Positions 1 through 9,188 of a stretch of 64,000 bases of DNA are shown here, in pieces. Location: assembly GCF_048820915.1 (NCBI RefSeq), contig NZ_JBMERR010000004.1, positions 157,182-221,181 on the forward strand. Reading direction: 5' to 3'. The DNA comes from Cribrihabitans_A pelagius. Its GTDB lineage: Bacteria > Pseudomonadota > Alphaproteobacteria > Rhodobacterales > Rhodobacteraceae. Numbering within the stretch: the stretch's first letter is position 1; each line of letters begins with the position of its first letter. The translations under genes and the position numbers were made by a program. Under the pieces are notes generated by a model. The model was not told the origin of the DNA. It was given only the letters and a program-made list of their open reading frames with translations, and made no database searches.

Positions 1-243
1 TCGGCCACAAGGGCTCTGGCCCGCGATCTGGCGCCGTCCCTGCCTGCGGGCGCACGGCTGCATGTCTCCGGCTGCGCCAAGGGCTGCGCTCATCCCGGTC
101 CCGCGCCGCTCACCCTCACCGCGACCGGCAGGGACGAGTTTGCCCTGATCCGCAACGGCTCCGCCGCGGACGCTCCGCTGAAGTCTCACCTGAGCGCGCG
201 CCAATTGCGCGCCGCACCCACCATCCTGACAGAGGGCAGCTGA
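1..243 (+). CDS. cobG: Precorrin-3B synthase, C-terminal fragment
   Basis: This is the 3' end of a gene cut by the window edge. Frame 1 is open from base 1 to the TGA at 241-243 (80 residues). It contains VSGCAKGCAHP at bases 64-96, the C-x3-C segment typical of the sirohaem/4Fe-4S centre of the nitrite/sulfite reductase-like family, to which CobG belongs. CobG makes precorrin-3B from precorrin-3A with oxygen and marks the aerobic B12 pathway. cobH starts one base after its stop, so it is the upstream part of the same operon. The family call is firm because of motif plus context; the N-terminal domains are not visible. Confidence 0.88.
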   Translation, partial: SATRALARDLAPSLPAGARLHVSGCAKGCAHPGPAPLTLTATGRDEFALIRNGSAADAPLKSHLSARQLRAAPTILTEGS

Positions 244-244
244 C

Positions 245-874
245 ATGCTCCACACCTATGAAACCGACGGCGCCGCGATCTATGCCGAGAGCTTTGCCAC
301 CATCCGCCGCGAAGCCGATCTTGCCCGCTTCAGCAAGGACGAGGAAAGCGTGGTGGTGCGGATGATCCACGCGGCCGGAATGGTGGGGCTGGAGGAGCAC
401 GTGCGCTTCTCGGACGGCATGGCCAAGACCGCCCGCGCCGCGCTGGCGGATGGCGCGCCGATCCTGTGTGACGCTTACATGGTGAGCGAAGGCATCACCC
501 GCCCGCGGCTGCCCGCCGAGAACGAGGTGATCTGCACCCTGCGCGACCCGCAAGTGCCGGAGCTGGCCAAGGAGATGGGCAACACCCGCTCGGCCGCGGC
601 GCTGGAGCTGTGGCGGCCCAAGCTGGCGGGTGCTGTGGTGGCGATCGGCAATGCGCCAACCGCGCTGTTTCACCTGCTGAACATGCTGAAGGACCCCGCT
701 TGCCCGCGCCCCGCCGCCATCATCGGCTGCCCGGTGGGCTTTGTCGGCGCGATGGAATCGAAGGAGGCCTTGATGCAGGACCTGCCGGTGCCGTCGATGA
801 TCGTGAAGGGGCGCCTCGGCGGCTCGGCCATCACCGTGGCGGCGGTCAACGCGCTTGCCAGCTGGAAAGAGTGA
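245..874 (+). CDS. cobH: Precorrin-8X methylmutase
   Basis: A 209-residue protein, the usual length for CobH/CbiC. It moves the C11 methyl of precorrin-8X to C12, giving hydrogenobyrinic acid. The sequence shows the family pattern: an N-terminal helical stretch (YAESFATIRREADL), the segment VVRMIHAAGMVG around residues 38-49 that includes the catalytic-type His, and the C-terminal GCPVGFVGAMESKEAL block. The ATG at 245 lies one base after the cobG stop, and cobI starts three bases after its stop, so it is translated within the cob operon. Confidence 0.95.
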   Translation: MLHTYETDGAAIYAESFATIRREADLARFSKDEESVVVRMIHAAGMVGLEEHVRFSDGMAKTARAALADGAPILCDAYMVSEGITRPRLPAENEVICTLRDPQVPELAKEMGNTRSAAALELWRPKLAGAVVAIGNAPTALFHLLNMLKDPACPRPAAIIGCPVGFVGAMESKEALMQDLPVPSMIVKGRLGGSAITVAAVNALASWKE

Positions 875-877
875 GCG

Positions 878-1594
878 ATGGGCAAGGTTATCTGCACAGG
901 GCTCGGCCCCGGGGATCCCGACCTGATGAGCGTGCGGTCGCACCGGCTGATCGGGTCGGCGCGCCACATCGCTTATTTCCGCAAGGCGGGCCGCCAGGGC
1001 CAGGCCCGCGCCATCGTCGAGGGGATGCTTGCGGAGGGCGTGACCGAACACGCGATGGAATATCCGGTGACGACCGAGATCCATTTTTCCGACCCCGAGT
1101 ACAACCGGCTGCTGGCGGAGTTCTATGACCGCTGGGCGGAGACGCTGGCCGAGATCGCGCAGACCGAGGACGTGGTGGTCTTGTGCGAGGGCGACCCGTT
1201 CCTCTATGGCTCCTACATGCACCTTTACACCCGCCTCCAGGGCCGCGCAGAGCAGGAGATCGTGCCCGGCATCACCGGCATGTCCGGGTGCTGGACCGCC
1301 TCGGGCCGGCCGATCACTTGGGGCGACGATGTGCTGACCGTGGCGATGGCGACTCTCGGCGAAGAGGAACTGGCCGAGCGCGCGGCCTCCACGGACGCGC
1401 TGGTGGTGATGAAAATAGGCCGCAACCTGCCCAAGCTGCGCCGGGCGCTGGAACGTGCGGGGCGGGCCGAAGACGCCTGGCTCGTGGAGCGCGGCACCAT
1501 GCCGGGGGAAAGCGTGCGGCGGCTGTCGGAGGTGAATGGCGAGGTGCCCTATTTCTCCATCGTGCTGGTGCATGGACAGGGGCGGCGGCCATGA
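878..1594 (+). CDS. cobI: Precorrin-2 C20-methyltransferase
   Basis: A 238-residue SAM-dependent tetrapyrrole methylase. CobI methylates precorrin-2 at C20 to give precorrin-3A. The N-terminal GLGPGDPDLMS segment (residues 8-18) is the family's glycine-rich loop. CEGDPFLYGSYMHLYTRL (about residues 102-119) and VPGITGMSGC form the SAM site. The start ATG at 878 follows the cobH stop by three bases. The stop overlaps the cobJ start in an ATGA, which suggests translational coupling. The DPFLYGSYMHLY form distinguishes CobI/CbiL from the other methylases in this operon. Confidence 0.95.
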   Translation: MGKVICTGLGPGDPDLMSVRSHRLIGSARHIAYFRKAGRQGQARAIVEGMLAEGVTEHAMEYPVTTEIHFSDPEYNRLLAEFYDRWAETLAEIAQTEDVVVLCEGDPFLYGSYMHLYTRLQGRAEQEIVPGITGMSGCWTASGRPITWGDDVLTVAMATLGEEELAERAASTDALVVMKIGRNLPKLRRALERAGRAEDAWLVERGTMPGESVRRLSEVNGEVPYFSIVLVHGQGRRP

Positions 1595-2358
1595 GTGTTT
1601 CGCAAGGCGGCTGGCTGGTGATTGCGGGGCTGGGCCCCGGCGACGAGGCGCTGGTGACGCAGGAGGTGCGCGACGCCATCGGGGACGCCACGGATATCGT
1701 TGGCTATTTCCCTTACGTGAAACGCATCGCGCCGCGCGCGGGGCTGACCCTGCACGCCAGCGACAACCGGGTCGAGGTGGACCGCGCGACCCATGCGCTG
1801 GAAATGGCGGCGGCGGGCCAGCGCGTTGTGGTGGTGTCCTCGGGTGATCCCGGGGTGTTTGCCATGGCCTCGGCGGTGTTCGAGGCGCTGGAGACGGGCG
1901 CGCAAGCCAATCCGGCGTGGCTGGATCTGGAGATCCGGGTGCTGCCGGGCATCACCGCGATGCTGGCGGCGGCGGCAGCCATTGGCGCGCCCCTGGGCCA
2001 TGACTTTGCCGCCATCAACCTCTCCGACAACCTCAAGCCCTGGAGTCTCATCGAAAAACGCCTGCGGCTGGTGGGCGAGGCGGGGCTGGCGATGGCCTTC
2101 TACAACCCGCGCTCCAAGTCGCGGCCGCATCAGTTTGCCCGCGCGCTGGAGATCCTGCGGGAGGCCTGCGGCGAAGACACCCTCATCACCTTTGCCCGCG
2201 ACGTGACCAAGCCGGGGCAGGAGCTGCTGACCGTGCCCCTGCGCGACGCAACCCCCGAGATGGCGGACATGCGCACGGTGGTGATTGTCGGCAACCGCGA
2301 CACCCGGCGGGTTGGCAACTACGTCTACACCCCCCGCTATGCGCAGGACGAGGCCTAG
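1591..2358 (+). CDS. cobJ: Precorrin-3B C17-methyltransferase
   Basis: A 255-residue tetrapyrrole methylase that methylates C17 and drives ring contraction of precorrin-3B to precorrin-4. The ATG at 1591 overlaps the cobI TGA. GLGPGDEALVTQEV near the N-terminus, SSGDPGVFAMASAVFEAL (SAM loop), LPGITAMLAAAAAIGAPLGHDF and FYNPRSKSRPHQF are hallmark CobJ/CbiH segments. Its stop codon (2356-2358) overlaps the stop of cobK on the opposite strand, so the plus-strand operon here runs straight into an antisense gene. Confidence 0.95.
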   Translation: MSVSQGGWLVIAGLGPGDEALVTQEVRDAIGDATDIVGYFPYVKRIAPRAGLTLHASDNRVEVDRATHALEMAAAGQRVVVVSSGDPGVFAMASAVFEALETGAQANPAWLDLEIRVLPGITAMLAAAAAIGAPLGHDFAAINLSDNLKPWSLIEKRLRLVGEAGLAMAFYNPRSKSRPHQFARALEILREACGEDTLITFARDVTKPGQELLTVPLRDATPEMADMRTVVIVGNRDTRRVGNYVYTPRYAQDEA

Positions 2359-3095
2359 TCCGCGGGATGAGCGATCCAGTCCATAACCTCTGCCACGCTG
2401 GCCTTGACGGGCCGGGCGGGCACCTCTGGGCGGGCGATCATGATCACCGGCAGGCCGAGCGTGCGCGCGGCGGTCAGCTTGGCCGCGGCACCGGCGCCGC
2501 CTGCGTTCTTCGCCACGATGTGGGTGATGCGGTGGCGCTGCATGAGCGCGGTGTCGCCGGCCGCATCAAACGGGCCGCGGGCGATTTCCACCGCAGTACC
2601 GGGCAGCGGCAAGGGCGCCTCGGGCGCGTCCACCAGCCGCAAGAGGTAGTGGTGCTGCGGTTTCACGGCGAAGGCCGGGAGGTTCTGCTTGCCGATCGCG
2701 AGGAACACCCGCGCCGGGGTGTCCGGCAGGGCATCGGCCGCCTCCGTAACGCTGTCCACATGCAGCCAGTCATCGCCCTCGCCCGCCTGCCAGGCCGGGC
2801 GTTCGAAGGCGCAGAGCGGCACCCCCGCCAGCTCGCAGGCGTAGGCCGCGTTGGCGCTCATCTGCGCGGCGAAAGGGTGGGTCGCGTCGACCACATGGGT
2901 GATTCCCCCGGCCTGGATGTAAGCCGCAAGCCCCTCCGCCCCGCCGAAGCCGCCCACCCGGGTCGGCAGCGGCTGGCTGACGGGCTGCGCGGTGCGGCCC
3001 GCGTAGGAGAACACCGCGTCGAGGCCGGATTCCGCGAGGGCGCCCGCCAGCCGCGAAGCTTCGGTGGTGCCGCCCAGAAGCAGGATGCGTGTCAT
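2355..3095 (-). CDS. cobK: Precorrin-6A reductase (antisense within the cob operon)
   Basis: A 246-residue NADPH-dependent reductase that converts precorrin-6A to precorrin-6B. From the ATG at 3095 the protein begins with ILLLGGTTEASRLAGAL, the CobK/CbiJ nucleotide-binding start. It also has VVDATHPFAAQMSANA and ITHIVAKNAGG, both typical of the family. A longer open frame to 3308 exists, but those extra residues do not resemble CobK and would overlap cobL further. The gene is wedged backwards between cobJ and cobL. Its stop overlaps the cobJ stop by three bases, and its start shares two bases with the cobL start inside one CATG. Any promoter must lie inside the cobL coding region. Confidence 0.93.
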   Translation of the reverse strand: MTRILLLGGTTEASRLAGALAESGLDAVFSYAGRTAQPVSQPLPTRVGGFGGAEGLAAYIQAGGITHVVDATHPFAAQMSANAAYACELAGVPLCAFERPAWQAGEGDDWLHVDSVTEAADALPDTPARVFLAIGKQNLPAFAVKPQHHYLLRLVDAPEAPLPLPGTAVEIARGPFDAAGDTALMQRHRITHIVAKNAGGAGAAAKLTAARTLGLPVIMIARPEVPARPVKASVAEVMDWIAHPAD

Positions 3096-4293
3096 GTCTG
3101 AATGTCCTTCCAAGCCCTGGCTCACGATCATCGGTCTTGGCGAAAATGGACTGGAATCCTTGAGCGGCGCAAGCCGGAAGGCGCTGGCGGAGGCCGAGGT
3201 GATCTTTGGCGGGCCGAGGCATCTGGCGCTGGCGGAGGCGGGCAGCCGGGGCGCGCCCTGGCCGGTGCCCTTCTCGGTCGCGCCGGTGCTGGAGCTGCGC
3301 GGGGGCAAAGTGGTTGTGCTGGCCTCGGGCGATCCGTTTTGGCACGGCGCGGGCGGCTCGCTGGCGCGGCACTTGGAGGATGGCGAGTGGGTGTCGCACC
3401 CGGCGCCGCCGGCCTTCGCGCTGGCGGCGAACCTTTTGGGCTGGAAGCTGGAAGACGTGCTGTGCCTCGGGCTGCATGCGGCACCTTATGCGCGGTTGCG
3501 GGTTTTGCTCGGGGCCGGGACACGCGTAATTTGCACCATGCGCGACGGCGGCGCACCGGCGGAGCTGGCGGCGTGGCTCACGGCGCAGGGCTTTGGCGCT
3601 TCGCAGCTCACCGTGGCGGAATGCCTCGGCGGGCCGCGGCAGCGGGTGCGGGTGACCGGGGCGAAAGACTTCGATTTGCAGGACGTTCAGGCGCCTGTTG
3701 CCGTGGCCATCGAGGCCGCGGGCAGCAGGGGCCTGCCGCGCGCCTCGGGGCTTGCGGATGAACTGTTTTCCAGCGACGGGCAGATCACCAAGCGGCCTGT
3801 CCGCGCGCTGACGCTTTCGGCGCTGGCGCCGCGCGCGGGCGAGCTGTTGTGGGATATCGGCGGCGGCTCCGGCTCGGTCTCGGTCGAGTGGTGCCTGGCC
3901 GCGCCCGGCGCGCGGGCCATGACGTTTGAGCCGAGGGAAAGCCGGCTGGAGAACATCCGCGCCAATGCCGCGGCCTTCGGCATCGAGCACCGGATGACAG
4001 CGGTTCTGGGCAAGGCGCCGGAGGTGCTGGCGGGCCAGCCCCTGCCCGATTGCGTCTTCATCGGCGGCGGCGGCAGCCAAGCCTTGCTGGACCACCTGTG
4101 GGAGGTGCTGCCCGCAGGTGCGCGGATCGTGGCAAACGGCGTGACGCTGGAGACCGAGACCCTGCTGATGCAGGCCCACGCGGCGCGCGGCGGGCATCTG
4201 TTGAAGGTGGAGATTGCCGAGGCCGGGCCATTGGGCACAATGCGCGGCTGGGAGCGGGCGCGGCCGGTCATTCAGTGGAGCGTCACGCGATGA
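3094..4293 (+). CDS. cobL: Precorrin-6Y C5,15-methyltransferase (decarboxylating)
   Basis: A 399-residue bifunctional methylase: an N-terminal CbiE-like tetrapyrrole methylase domain (about 1-200; GLGENGLESLS, LASGDPFWHG) fused to a C-terminal CbiT-like Rossmann methylase (about 215-399; DIGGGSGSVSVEW near residue 254). It methylates C5 and C15 of precorrin-6B and decarboxylates the C12 acetate, giving precorrin-8X. The ATG at 3094 gives the expected N-terminus; an upstream start would read through cobK antisense sequence. The start overlaps the divergent cobK start, and the stop overlaps cobE in ATGA. Confidence 0.95.
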   Translation: MSECPSKPWLTIIGLGENGLESLSGASRKALAEAEVIFGGPRHLALAEAGSRGAPWPVPFSVAPVLELRGGKVVVLASGDPFWHGAGGSLARHLEDGEWVSHPAPPAFALAANLLGWKLEDVLCLGLHAAPYARLRVLLGAGTRVICTMRDGGAPAELAAWLTAQGFGASQLTVAECLGGPRQRVRVTGAKDFDLQDVQAPVAVAIEAAGSRGLPRASGLADELFSSDGQITKRPVRALTLSALAPRAGELLWDIGGGSGSVSVEWCLAAPGARAMTFEPRESRLENIRANAAAFGIEHRMTAVLGKAPEVLAGQPLPDCVFIGGGGSQALLDHLWEVLPAGARIVANGVTLETETLLMQAHAARGGHLLKVEIAEAGPLGTMRGWERARPVIQWSVTR

Positions 4294-4667
4294 AGGTGGC
4301 AGGCATCGGGTTTCGCGCCTCTGCCACCGCGGCGGATTTGCAGGCGGCGCTGGCGCTGACCGGAGCGCGGGTGGATGCGCTGGCCTCGGTCGCGGAGAAA
4401 GCCGCAGCACCTGCCATGCTGGCGTTTGCAGACGCGGCCGGCCTGCCGGTGATCGCGCTGGAAGAACACGAAATTGCCGGGGAGCGGACGCTGACCTGCT
4501 CGCCCCGGATCAAGGCGCGGTTCGGCACCGGATCGCTGGCCGAAGCGGCGGCGCTGGCAGGCGCGCGCCATGGGGCGCCGGGCAGCACTTCGCGCCTTCT
4601 CGCCCCCCGAGTTGTCACCGCGGATGGGCTTGCCACCGCGGCCATAGCAGAAAGACTTGAGCCATGA
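4290..4667 (+). CDS. cobE: Cobalamin biosynthesis protein CobE
   Basis: A 125-residue protein of the CobE/GbiG C-terminal family. It starts VAGIGFRASATAADLQAAL and ends with the conserved STSRLLAPRVVTADGLATAAIA block. The middle segment resembles the C-terminal domain of CbiG. CobE is required in the aerobic pathway but its exact chemical role is not settled; ligand binding or an assisting role with hydrogenobyrinic acid intermediates has been proposed. It overlaps cobL upstream and cobM downstream by four bases each, so it is embedded in the coupled operon. Confidence 0.9.
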   Translation: MKVAGIGFRASATAADLQAALALTGARVDALASVAEKAAAPAMLAFADAAGLPVIALEEHEIAGERTLTCSPRIKARFGTGSLAEAAALAGARHGAPGSTSRLLAPRVVTADGLATAAIAERLEP

Positions 4668-5458
4668 CCGTTCACTTCATTGGCGCCGGACCGGGCGCTG
4701 CCGACCTTCTGACCCTGCGCGGGCGCGACATCATCGCGTCCTGCCCGGTGTGCCTTTATGCAGGCTCGCTGGTGCCGGAGGAAATCCTGAGCCACTGCCC
4801 GGCGGACGCGAAGGTGGTGAACACTGCCGCGATGGATCTCGATGCCATCGTGGCGGAAATCAAGGCGGCGCATGAAGCGGGTCAGGATGTGGCGCGGCTG
4901 CACTCCGGCGATCTGTCGGTGTGGTCGGCAATGGGCGAGCAGATCCGGCGGCTGAAGGCGGAGAGCATCCCGGTGTCCGTCACCCCCGGCGTGCCATCGT
5001 TTGCGGCCGCCGCCGCGGCGCTGGGGACCGAGCTGACGCTGCCTGGCCTTGGCCAGTCCGTGGTGCTGACACGGACGCCGGGGCGCGCGTCCTCGATGCC
5101 CGAAGGCGAAACGCTGGAGAACTTCGCGCGGACCGGCGCGACGCTGGCGATCCACCTGTCGATCGGCAACCTGGATCACGTGGTGGAGAGCCTGACGCCC
5201 CACTATGGCGGCGACTGCCCGGTGGCCGTGGTCTACCGCGCCAGCTGGCCGGACCAGCAGATCATCCGGGCCACGCTTGCGACGCTGAAGGCCTCGCTGG
5301 ACGAGAAGATCTCCCGCACCGCGCTGATCCTGGTGGGGCCGGTTCTGAAGGGCGAAGGCTTTGACGAGAGCTGTCTTTATTCCACCGAATACGACCGCCG
5401 CTACCGCCCGCAAAGCGCGGACAGCCCGTGGTCGAGCTGGAGCCACGGGGATGACTGA
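4664..5458 (+). CDS. cobM: Precorrin-4 C11-methyltransferase
   Basis: A 264-residue tetrapyrrole methylase that adds the C11 methyl to precorrin-4. The N-terminus reads VHFIGAGPGAADLLTLRG. The segments CLYAGSLVPEEIL, RLHSGDLSVWSAMGEQ and VTPGVPSFAAAAAALG are specific to CobM/CbiF. The ATG overlaps the cobE stop. The end overlaps or abuts the start of cobB, depending on which cobB ATG is used. Confidence 0.95.
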   Translation: MTVHFIGAGPGAADLLTLRGRDIIASCPVCLYAGSLVPEEILSHCPADAKVVNTAAMDLDAIVAEIKAAHEAGQDVARLHSGDLSVWSAMGEQIRRLKAESIPVSVTPGVPSFAAAAAALGTELTLPGLGQSVVLTRTPGRASSMPEGETLENFARTGATLAIHLSIGNLDHVVESLTPHYGGDCPVAVVYRASWPDQQIIRATLATLKASLDEKISRTALILVGPVLKGEGFDESCLYSTEYDRRYRPQSADSPWSSWSHGDD

Positions 5459-5462
5459 GGCG

Positions 5463-6787
<1,325 letters not shown>

Positions 6788-6791
<4 letters not shown>

Positions 6792-7546
6792 GCGGTTTTG
6801 TCAGCTTCGTCTCCTCCGGCCCGGGCGATCCGGAGCTGTTGACCATCAAGGCGGTGAAGCGGCTGGAGACGGCGGACGCGGTGCTGTTCGATGATCTGTC
6901 TTCGGGGCCGATCCTGTCCCATGCCCGTCCGGATGCCGATCTGGTCGGCGTCGGCAAGCGCGCCGGCCGCCCCTCGCCCAGGCAGGACCACGTGAGCCAG
7001 CTCCTGGTGGAATACGCATCATCGGGTGCGCATGTGGTGCGGCTGAAATCCGGTGACTCGGGCGTCTTCGGGCGGCTGGAGGAGGAGATCACCGCCCTGC
7101 GCGCGGCCGGAATCGGTTTTGAGATCGTGCCCGGTGTGACCGCGGCCTCGGCGGCGGCGGCGGCGGCGAACATCCCGCTCACCCGGCGGATGACGGCACG
7201 GCGGCTGCAGTTCATCACCGGCCATGACGTGACCGGCGGGCTCCCGGACAACCTGAACCTCGCGGCGCTGGCGGATCCGGAGGCGACCACCGTGGTCTAC
7301 ATGGGCAAGCGCACCTTCGCAGCCCTGGCGGAGAAGCTGATGCAGGCCGGGCTGCCGCCGGAAACCCGCGCGCTGCTGGCGCTGGGTGTCTCGACGCCTG
7401 CGCAGTCGCTGCATTGCCACACGGTGGGCGAGCTGCCGCAGGTGCTGCGCAAGATGGAGACCGGCGCGCCGGTGCTGATCCTCTACGGGCCGCTGGCCGG
7501 CAGCGATCTGCCCGCTGCGCCTGCAAACCCGCCACCAGGCGCATGA
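6788..7546 (+). CDS. cobA: Uroporphyrinogen-III C-methyltransferase
   Basis: A 252-residue SUMT that methylates uroporphyrinogen III at C2 and C7 to make precorrin-2, the entry step for B12 (and sirohaem). Family segments are SSGPGDPELLTIKAVKRL, VGVGKRAGRPSPRQD, VPGVTAASAAAAAANIPLTRR and VVYMGKRT. The SAM loop reads RLKSGDSGVFGRLEEE, where most SUMTs carry KGGDP followed by FVFGRG. The enzyme should still be active, but this subtype is distinct. There is no fused CysG reductase/chelatase domain. The start overlaps the cobB stop, and the stop overlaps the DUF1636 gene. Confidence 0.93.
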
Positions 7547-7878
7547 GCACACCCGCGATCACCCTCTGCCGCACCTGCCGGGACGCCGACCCGCAGCTGC
7601 CGGATCAGCTCGCGGCGGCCTTGCAGGACGCCGGGCTGAGGGCGGAACTGGCGCAGGCGGACTGCATGTCCGGCTGCCGCCGTCCGCAAACGCTGGCGGT
7701 GCGGCAGAGCGGCAAGACCGCCTATCTGTTTGGCGAGATCACTGCCGCCGACCTGCCGGACCTGATGACCTTCCTGCAGATGTATGGCGCGAGTCCCGAC
7801 GGCAATTTCGCCGATGCGCGCCCGCTCGGGGCGTTGCGCTTCAAGGCGCTGGCCCGAATTCCGGCGCAAAACAGCTGA
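7543..7878 (+). CDS. DUF1636 putative metal-binding protein
   Basis: A 111-residue protein of the DUF1636 family, often found at the end of aerobic cob operons. Two pairs of cysteines stand out: CRTC near residue 9 and CMSGC near residue 41. This spacing resembles thioredoxin-like 2Fe-2S ferredoxins, so an iron-sulfur or cobalt-binding role is plausible but unproven. The ATG overlaps the cobA stop by four bases, making it the last gene of the coupled run. A pair of hairpins follows. A link to B12 is supported by position only. Confidence 0.82.
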   Translation: MSTPAITLCRTCRDADPQLPDQLAAALQDAGLRAELAQADCMSGCRRPQTLAVRQSGKTAYLFGEITAADLPDLMTFLQMYGASPDGNFADARPLGALRFKALARIPAQNS

Positions 7879-7901
7879 GCCCGCGCATGCGGCGGGCGGA
7901 A

Positions 7902-7947
7902 CAAAATTCCCGCACGGAATTTTGGCCGGAAAATCTCCATTTTCCGG
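7902..7947 (+). terminator. Tandem perfect hairpins at the 3' end of the cob operon
   Basis: Two adjacent 9-bp perfect inverted repeats: CAAAATTCC / GGAATTTTG with a 5-base loop (7902-7924), and CCGGAAAAT / ATTTTCCGG with a 4-base loop (7926-7947). They lie 23 bases after the DUF1636 stop and about 75 bases before the riboswitch. Neither has a clear U-tract, so they may be an atypical terminator, an RNA-stability element, or an attenuation structure between operon and riboswitch. Confidence 0.5.
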
Positions 7948-8021
7948 TTCCCTGCCGCGAAGCTTGCGCAACAGGACGGTTTCAGCCTTGACCGGAGCGG
8001 CCCGCGCCGGGCACAACAAAG

Positions 8022-8208
8022 CGATACGGTGTCCAGTGGTGCCAAGCGCCAGGACTGAAACGGGAATGAGGAACGGCGGACCAAATCGCGGCGCCGAAGC
8101 TTCAACCGCCCCCGCGACTGTGAGCGGCGAGCGGCCGTCCAATGCCACTGGCGCAAGCCGGGAAGGAGGACAGCCGCAGCGACCCGCGAGTCAGGAGACC
8201 GGCCGTGT
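8022..8208 (+). ncRNA. Cobalamin riboswitch upstream of cbtB
   Basis: The region has the ordered landmarks of an adenosylcobalamin riboswitch: GATACGGT and GTCC-rich 5' part, GGACTGAAACGGGAATGAGG (8051-8070), CCCCCGCGACTGTGAGCGG (about 8109-8127), GCCACTGGCGCAAGCCGGGAAGG (8144-8166, partial match to the conserved P6/L6 area), and a B12 box within 8172-8204 (AGCCGCAGCGACCCGCGAGT and CAGGAGACCGG). It ends about 50 bases before cbtB. Binding of cobalamin would be expected to turn off cbtB-cbtA. The boundaries are approximate. Confidence 0.92.
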
Positions 8209-8256
8209 CGGAACAGAAAACTTGTGCCGTCGGGTGTGACGGCTAGGAGGAAAGAC

Positions 8257-8427
8257 ATGACGACGAAAACGCATCTGGCATCTGCCGCCGGCACCAGCCT
8301 GATTCCGGCCCTGTTTGCCGTGGTCCTGGGACTGGGCATTGTCACGCTGACCGGCCACGTGCAGGCCTCTGCCCTGCATGACGCGGCGCATGACGTGCGC
8401 CACGCCACCGGCTTCCCCTGCCACTAG
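8257..8427 (+). CDS. cbtB: CbtB, small subunit of predicted cobalt transporter
   Basis: A 56-residue protein with one transmembrane helix (about residues 15-36) and a short His-rich tail, HDAAHDVRHATGFPCH. This matches CbtB, which works with CbtA in a predicted B12-regulated cobalt uptake system. The ATG at 8257 has an AGGAGG ribosome site 8 bases upstream. The riboswitch lies directly upstream, and cbtA begins four bases after the stop. Transport activity is a prediction from family and regulation, not shown here. Confidence 0.9.
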   Translation: MTTKTHLASAAGTSLIPALFAVVLGLGIVTLTGHVQASALHDAAHDVRHATGFPCH

Positions 8428-8431
8428 GGCC

Positions 8432-9124
8432 ATGTTCAGCCGCATTCTGACCAGCGGGTTGTTCGCTGGCGCTGCAGCAGGGTTGATTACCGCCCTGCTG
8501 CAGCTCGTTTTCGTGCAGCCGGTGCTGCTGCATGCGGAGCTCTACGAATCCGGTGAGCTGGTGCATTTCGGCGGTGCCGCGATCTCGGCGCATCCCGAGC
8601 TGCCCGGCATCGACGTGATGCGCGACGGGCTGAGCATCATCTTCACCATGCTGACCTACACCGGCTATGCGCTGGTGATGGTGGCGCTGATGTCGCTGGC
8701 CGAGCGCCAGGGCCATGCCGTCACCGCGCGCACCGGGCTGTTGTGGGGGCTCGCGGGATTCATCACCTTCCACTTCGCGCCCGGCCTGTCGCTGGCGCCC
8801 GAGGTGCCGGGAGTGGCGGCGGCCGATGTCGGCCTGCGCCAGGTCTGGTGGACGCTGACGGTCGCGGCGGCGGGGGTTGCCATGTGGCTCATTGCCTTTG
8901 GCGGCGGGCTGACCGCCTATCTGATCGCCGCGCTGCTGCTGCTCGCACCGCATGTGGCGGGCGCGCCCGAGCCCGAGAGCTTCTCCGGCCCGGTGCCGAC
9001 CGAAATCGGCGCGCTGTTCGCCGCCCGCGCCTTTGGCGTGGGGATGGCGGCCTGGGTGCTCTTGGGCACCTTCGCAGGCCACTTCTGGCAAGCCGAAGGC
9101 AAACGCGAAGCGGCCGCGGCCTGA
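8432..9124 (+). CDS. cbtA: CbtA, predicted cobalt transporter subunit
   Basis: A 230-residue membrane protein with five predicted helices, the usual CbtA architecture. The N-terminal helix reads GLFAGAAAGLITALLQLVFV. The conserved polar elements include FHFAPGLSLAPEVPGV (histidines near residue 110) and the C-terminal HFWQAEGKREA. The start ATG at 8432 follows the cbtB stop by four bases, so the pair is co-transcribed under the riboswitch. A rho-independent terminator follows. It is expected to carry Co2+ across the inner membrane to feed corrin synthesis. Confidence 0.9.
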   Translation: MFSRILTSGLFAGAAAGLITALLQLVFVQPVLLHAELYESGELVHFGGAAISAHPELPGIDVMRDGLSIIFTMLTYTGYALVMVALMSLAERQGHAVTARTGLLWGLAGFITFHFAPGLSLAPEVPGVAAADVGLRQVWWTLTVAAAGVAMWLIAFGGGLTAYLIAALLLLAPHVAGAPEPESFSGPVPTEIGALFAARAFGVGMAAWVLLGTFAGHFWQAEGKREAAAA

Positions 9125-9139
9125 CCCGCAGCACTTCCC

Positions 9140-9173
9140 GCCCCGCCGGTGCAGACCGGCGGGGCGCTCTTTT
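9140..9173 (+). terminator. Rho-independent terminator after cbtA
   Basis: GCCCCGCCGGT (9140-9150), loop GCAG, ACCGGCGGGGC (9155-9165), then GCTCTTTT. An 11-bp perfect GC stem followed by T residues ends the cbtBA unit 15 bases after the cbtA stop. Confidence 0.85.
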
Positions 9174-9188
9174 GACGAGGATAAGAAG

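Noticed and set aside
2770..4410. Long minus-strand open frame opposite cobK/cobL
   Set aside because: The translation is Arg/Pro/Ala/His-rich without motifs, and cobL on the other strand has clear catalytic motifs. Long antisense frames are common at this GC content.
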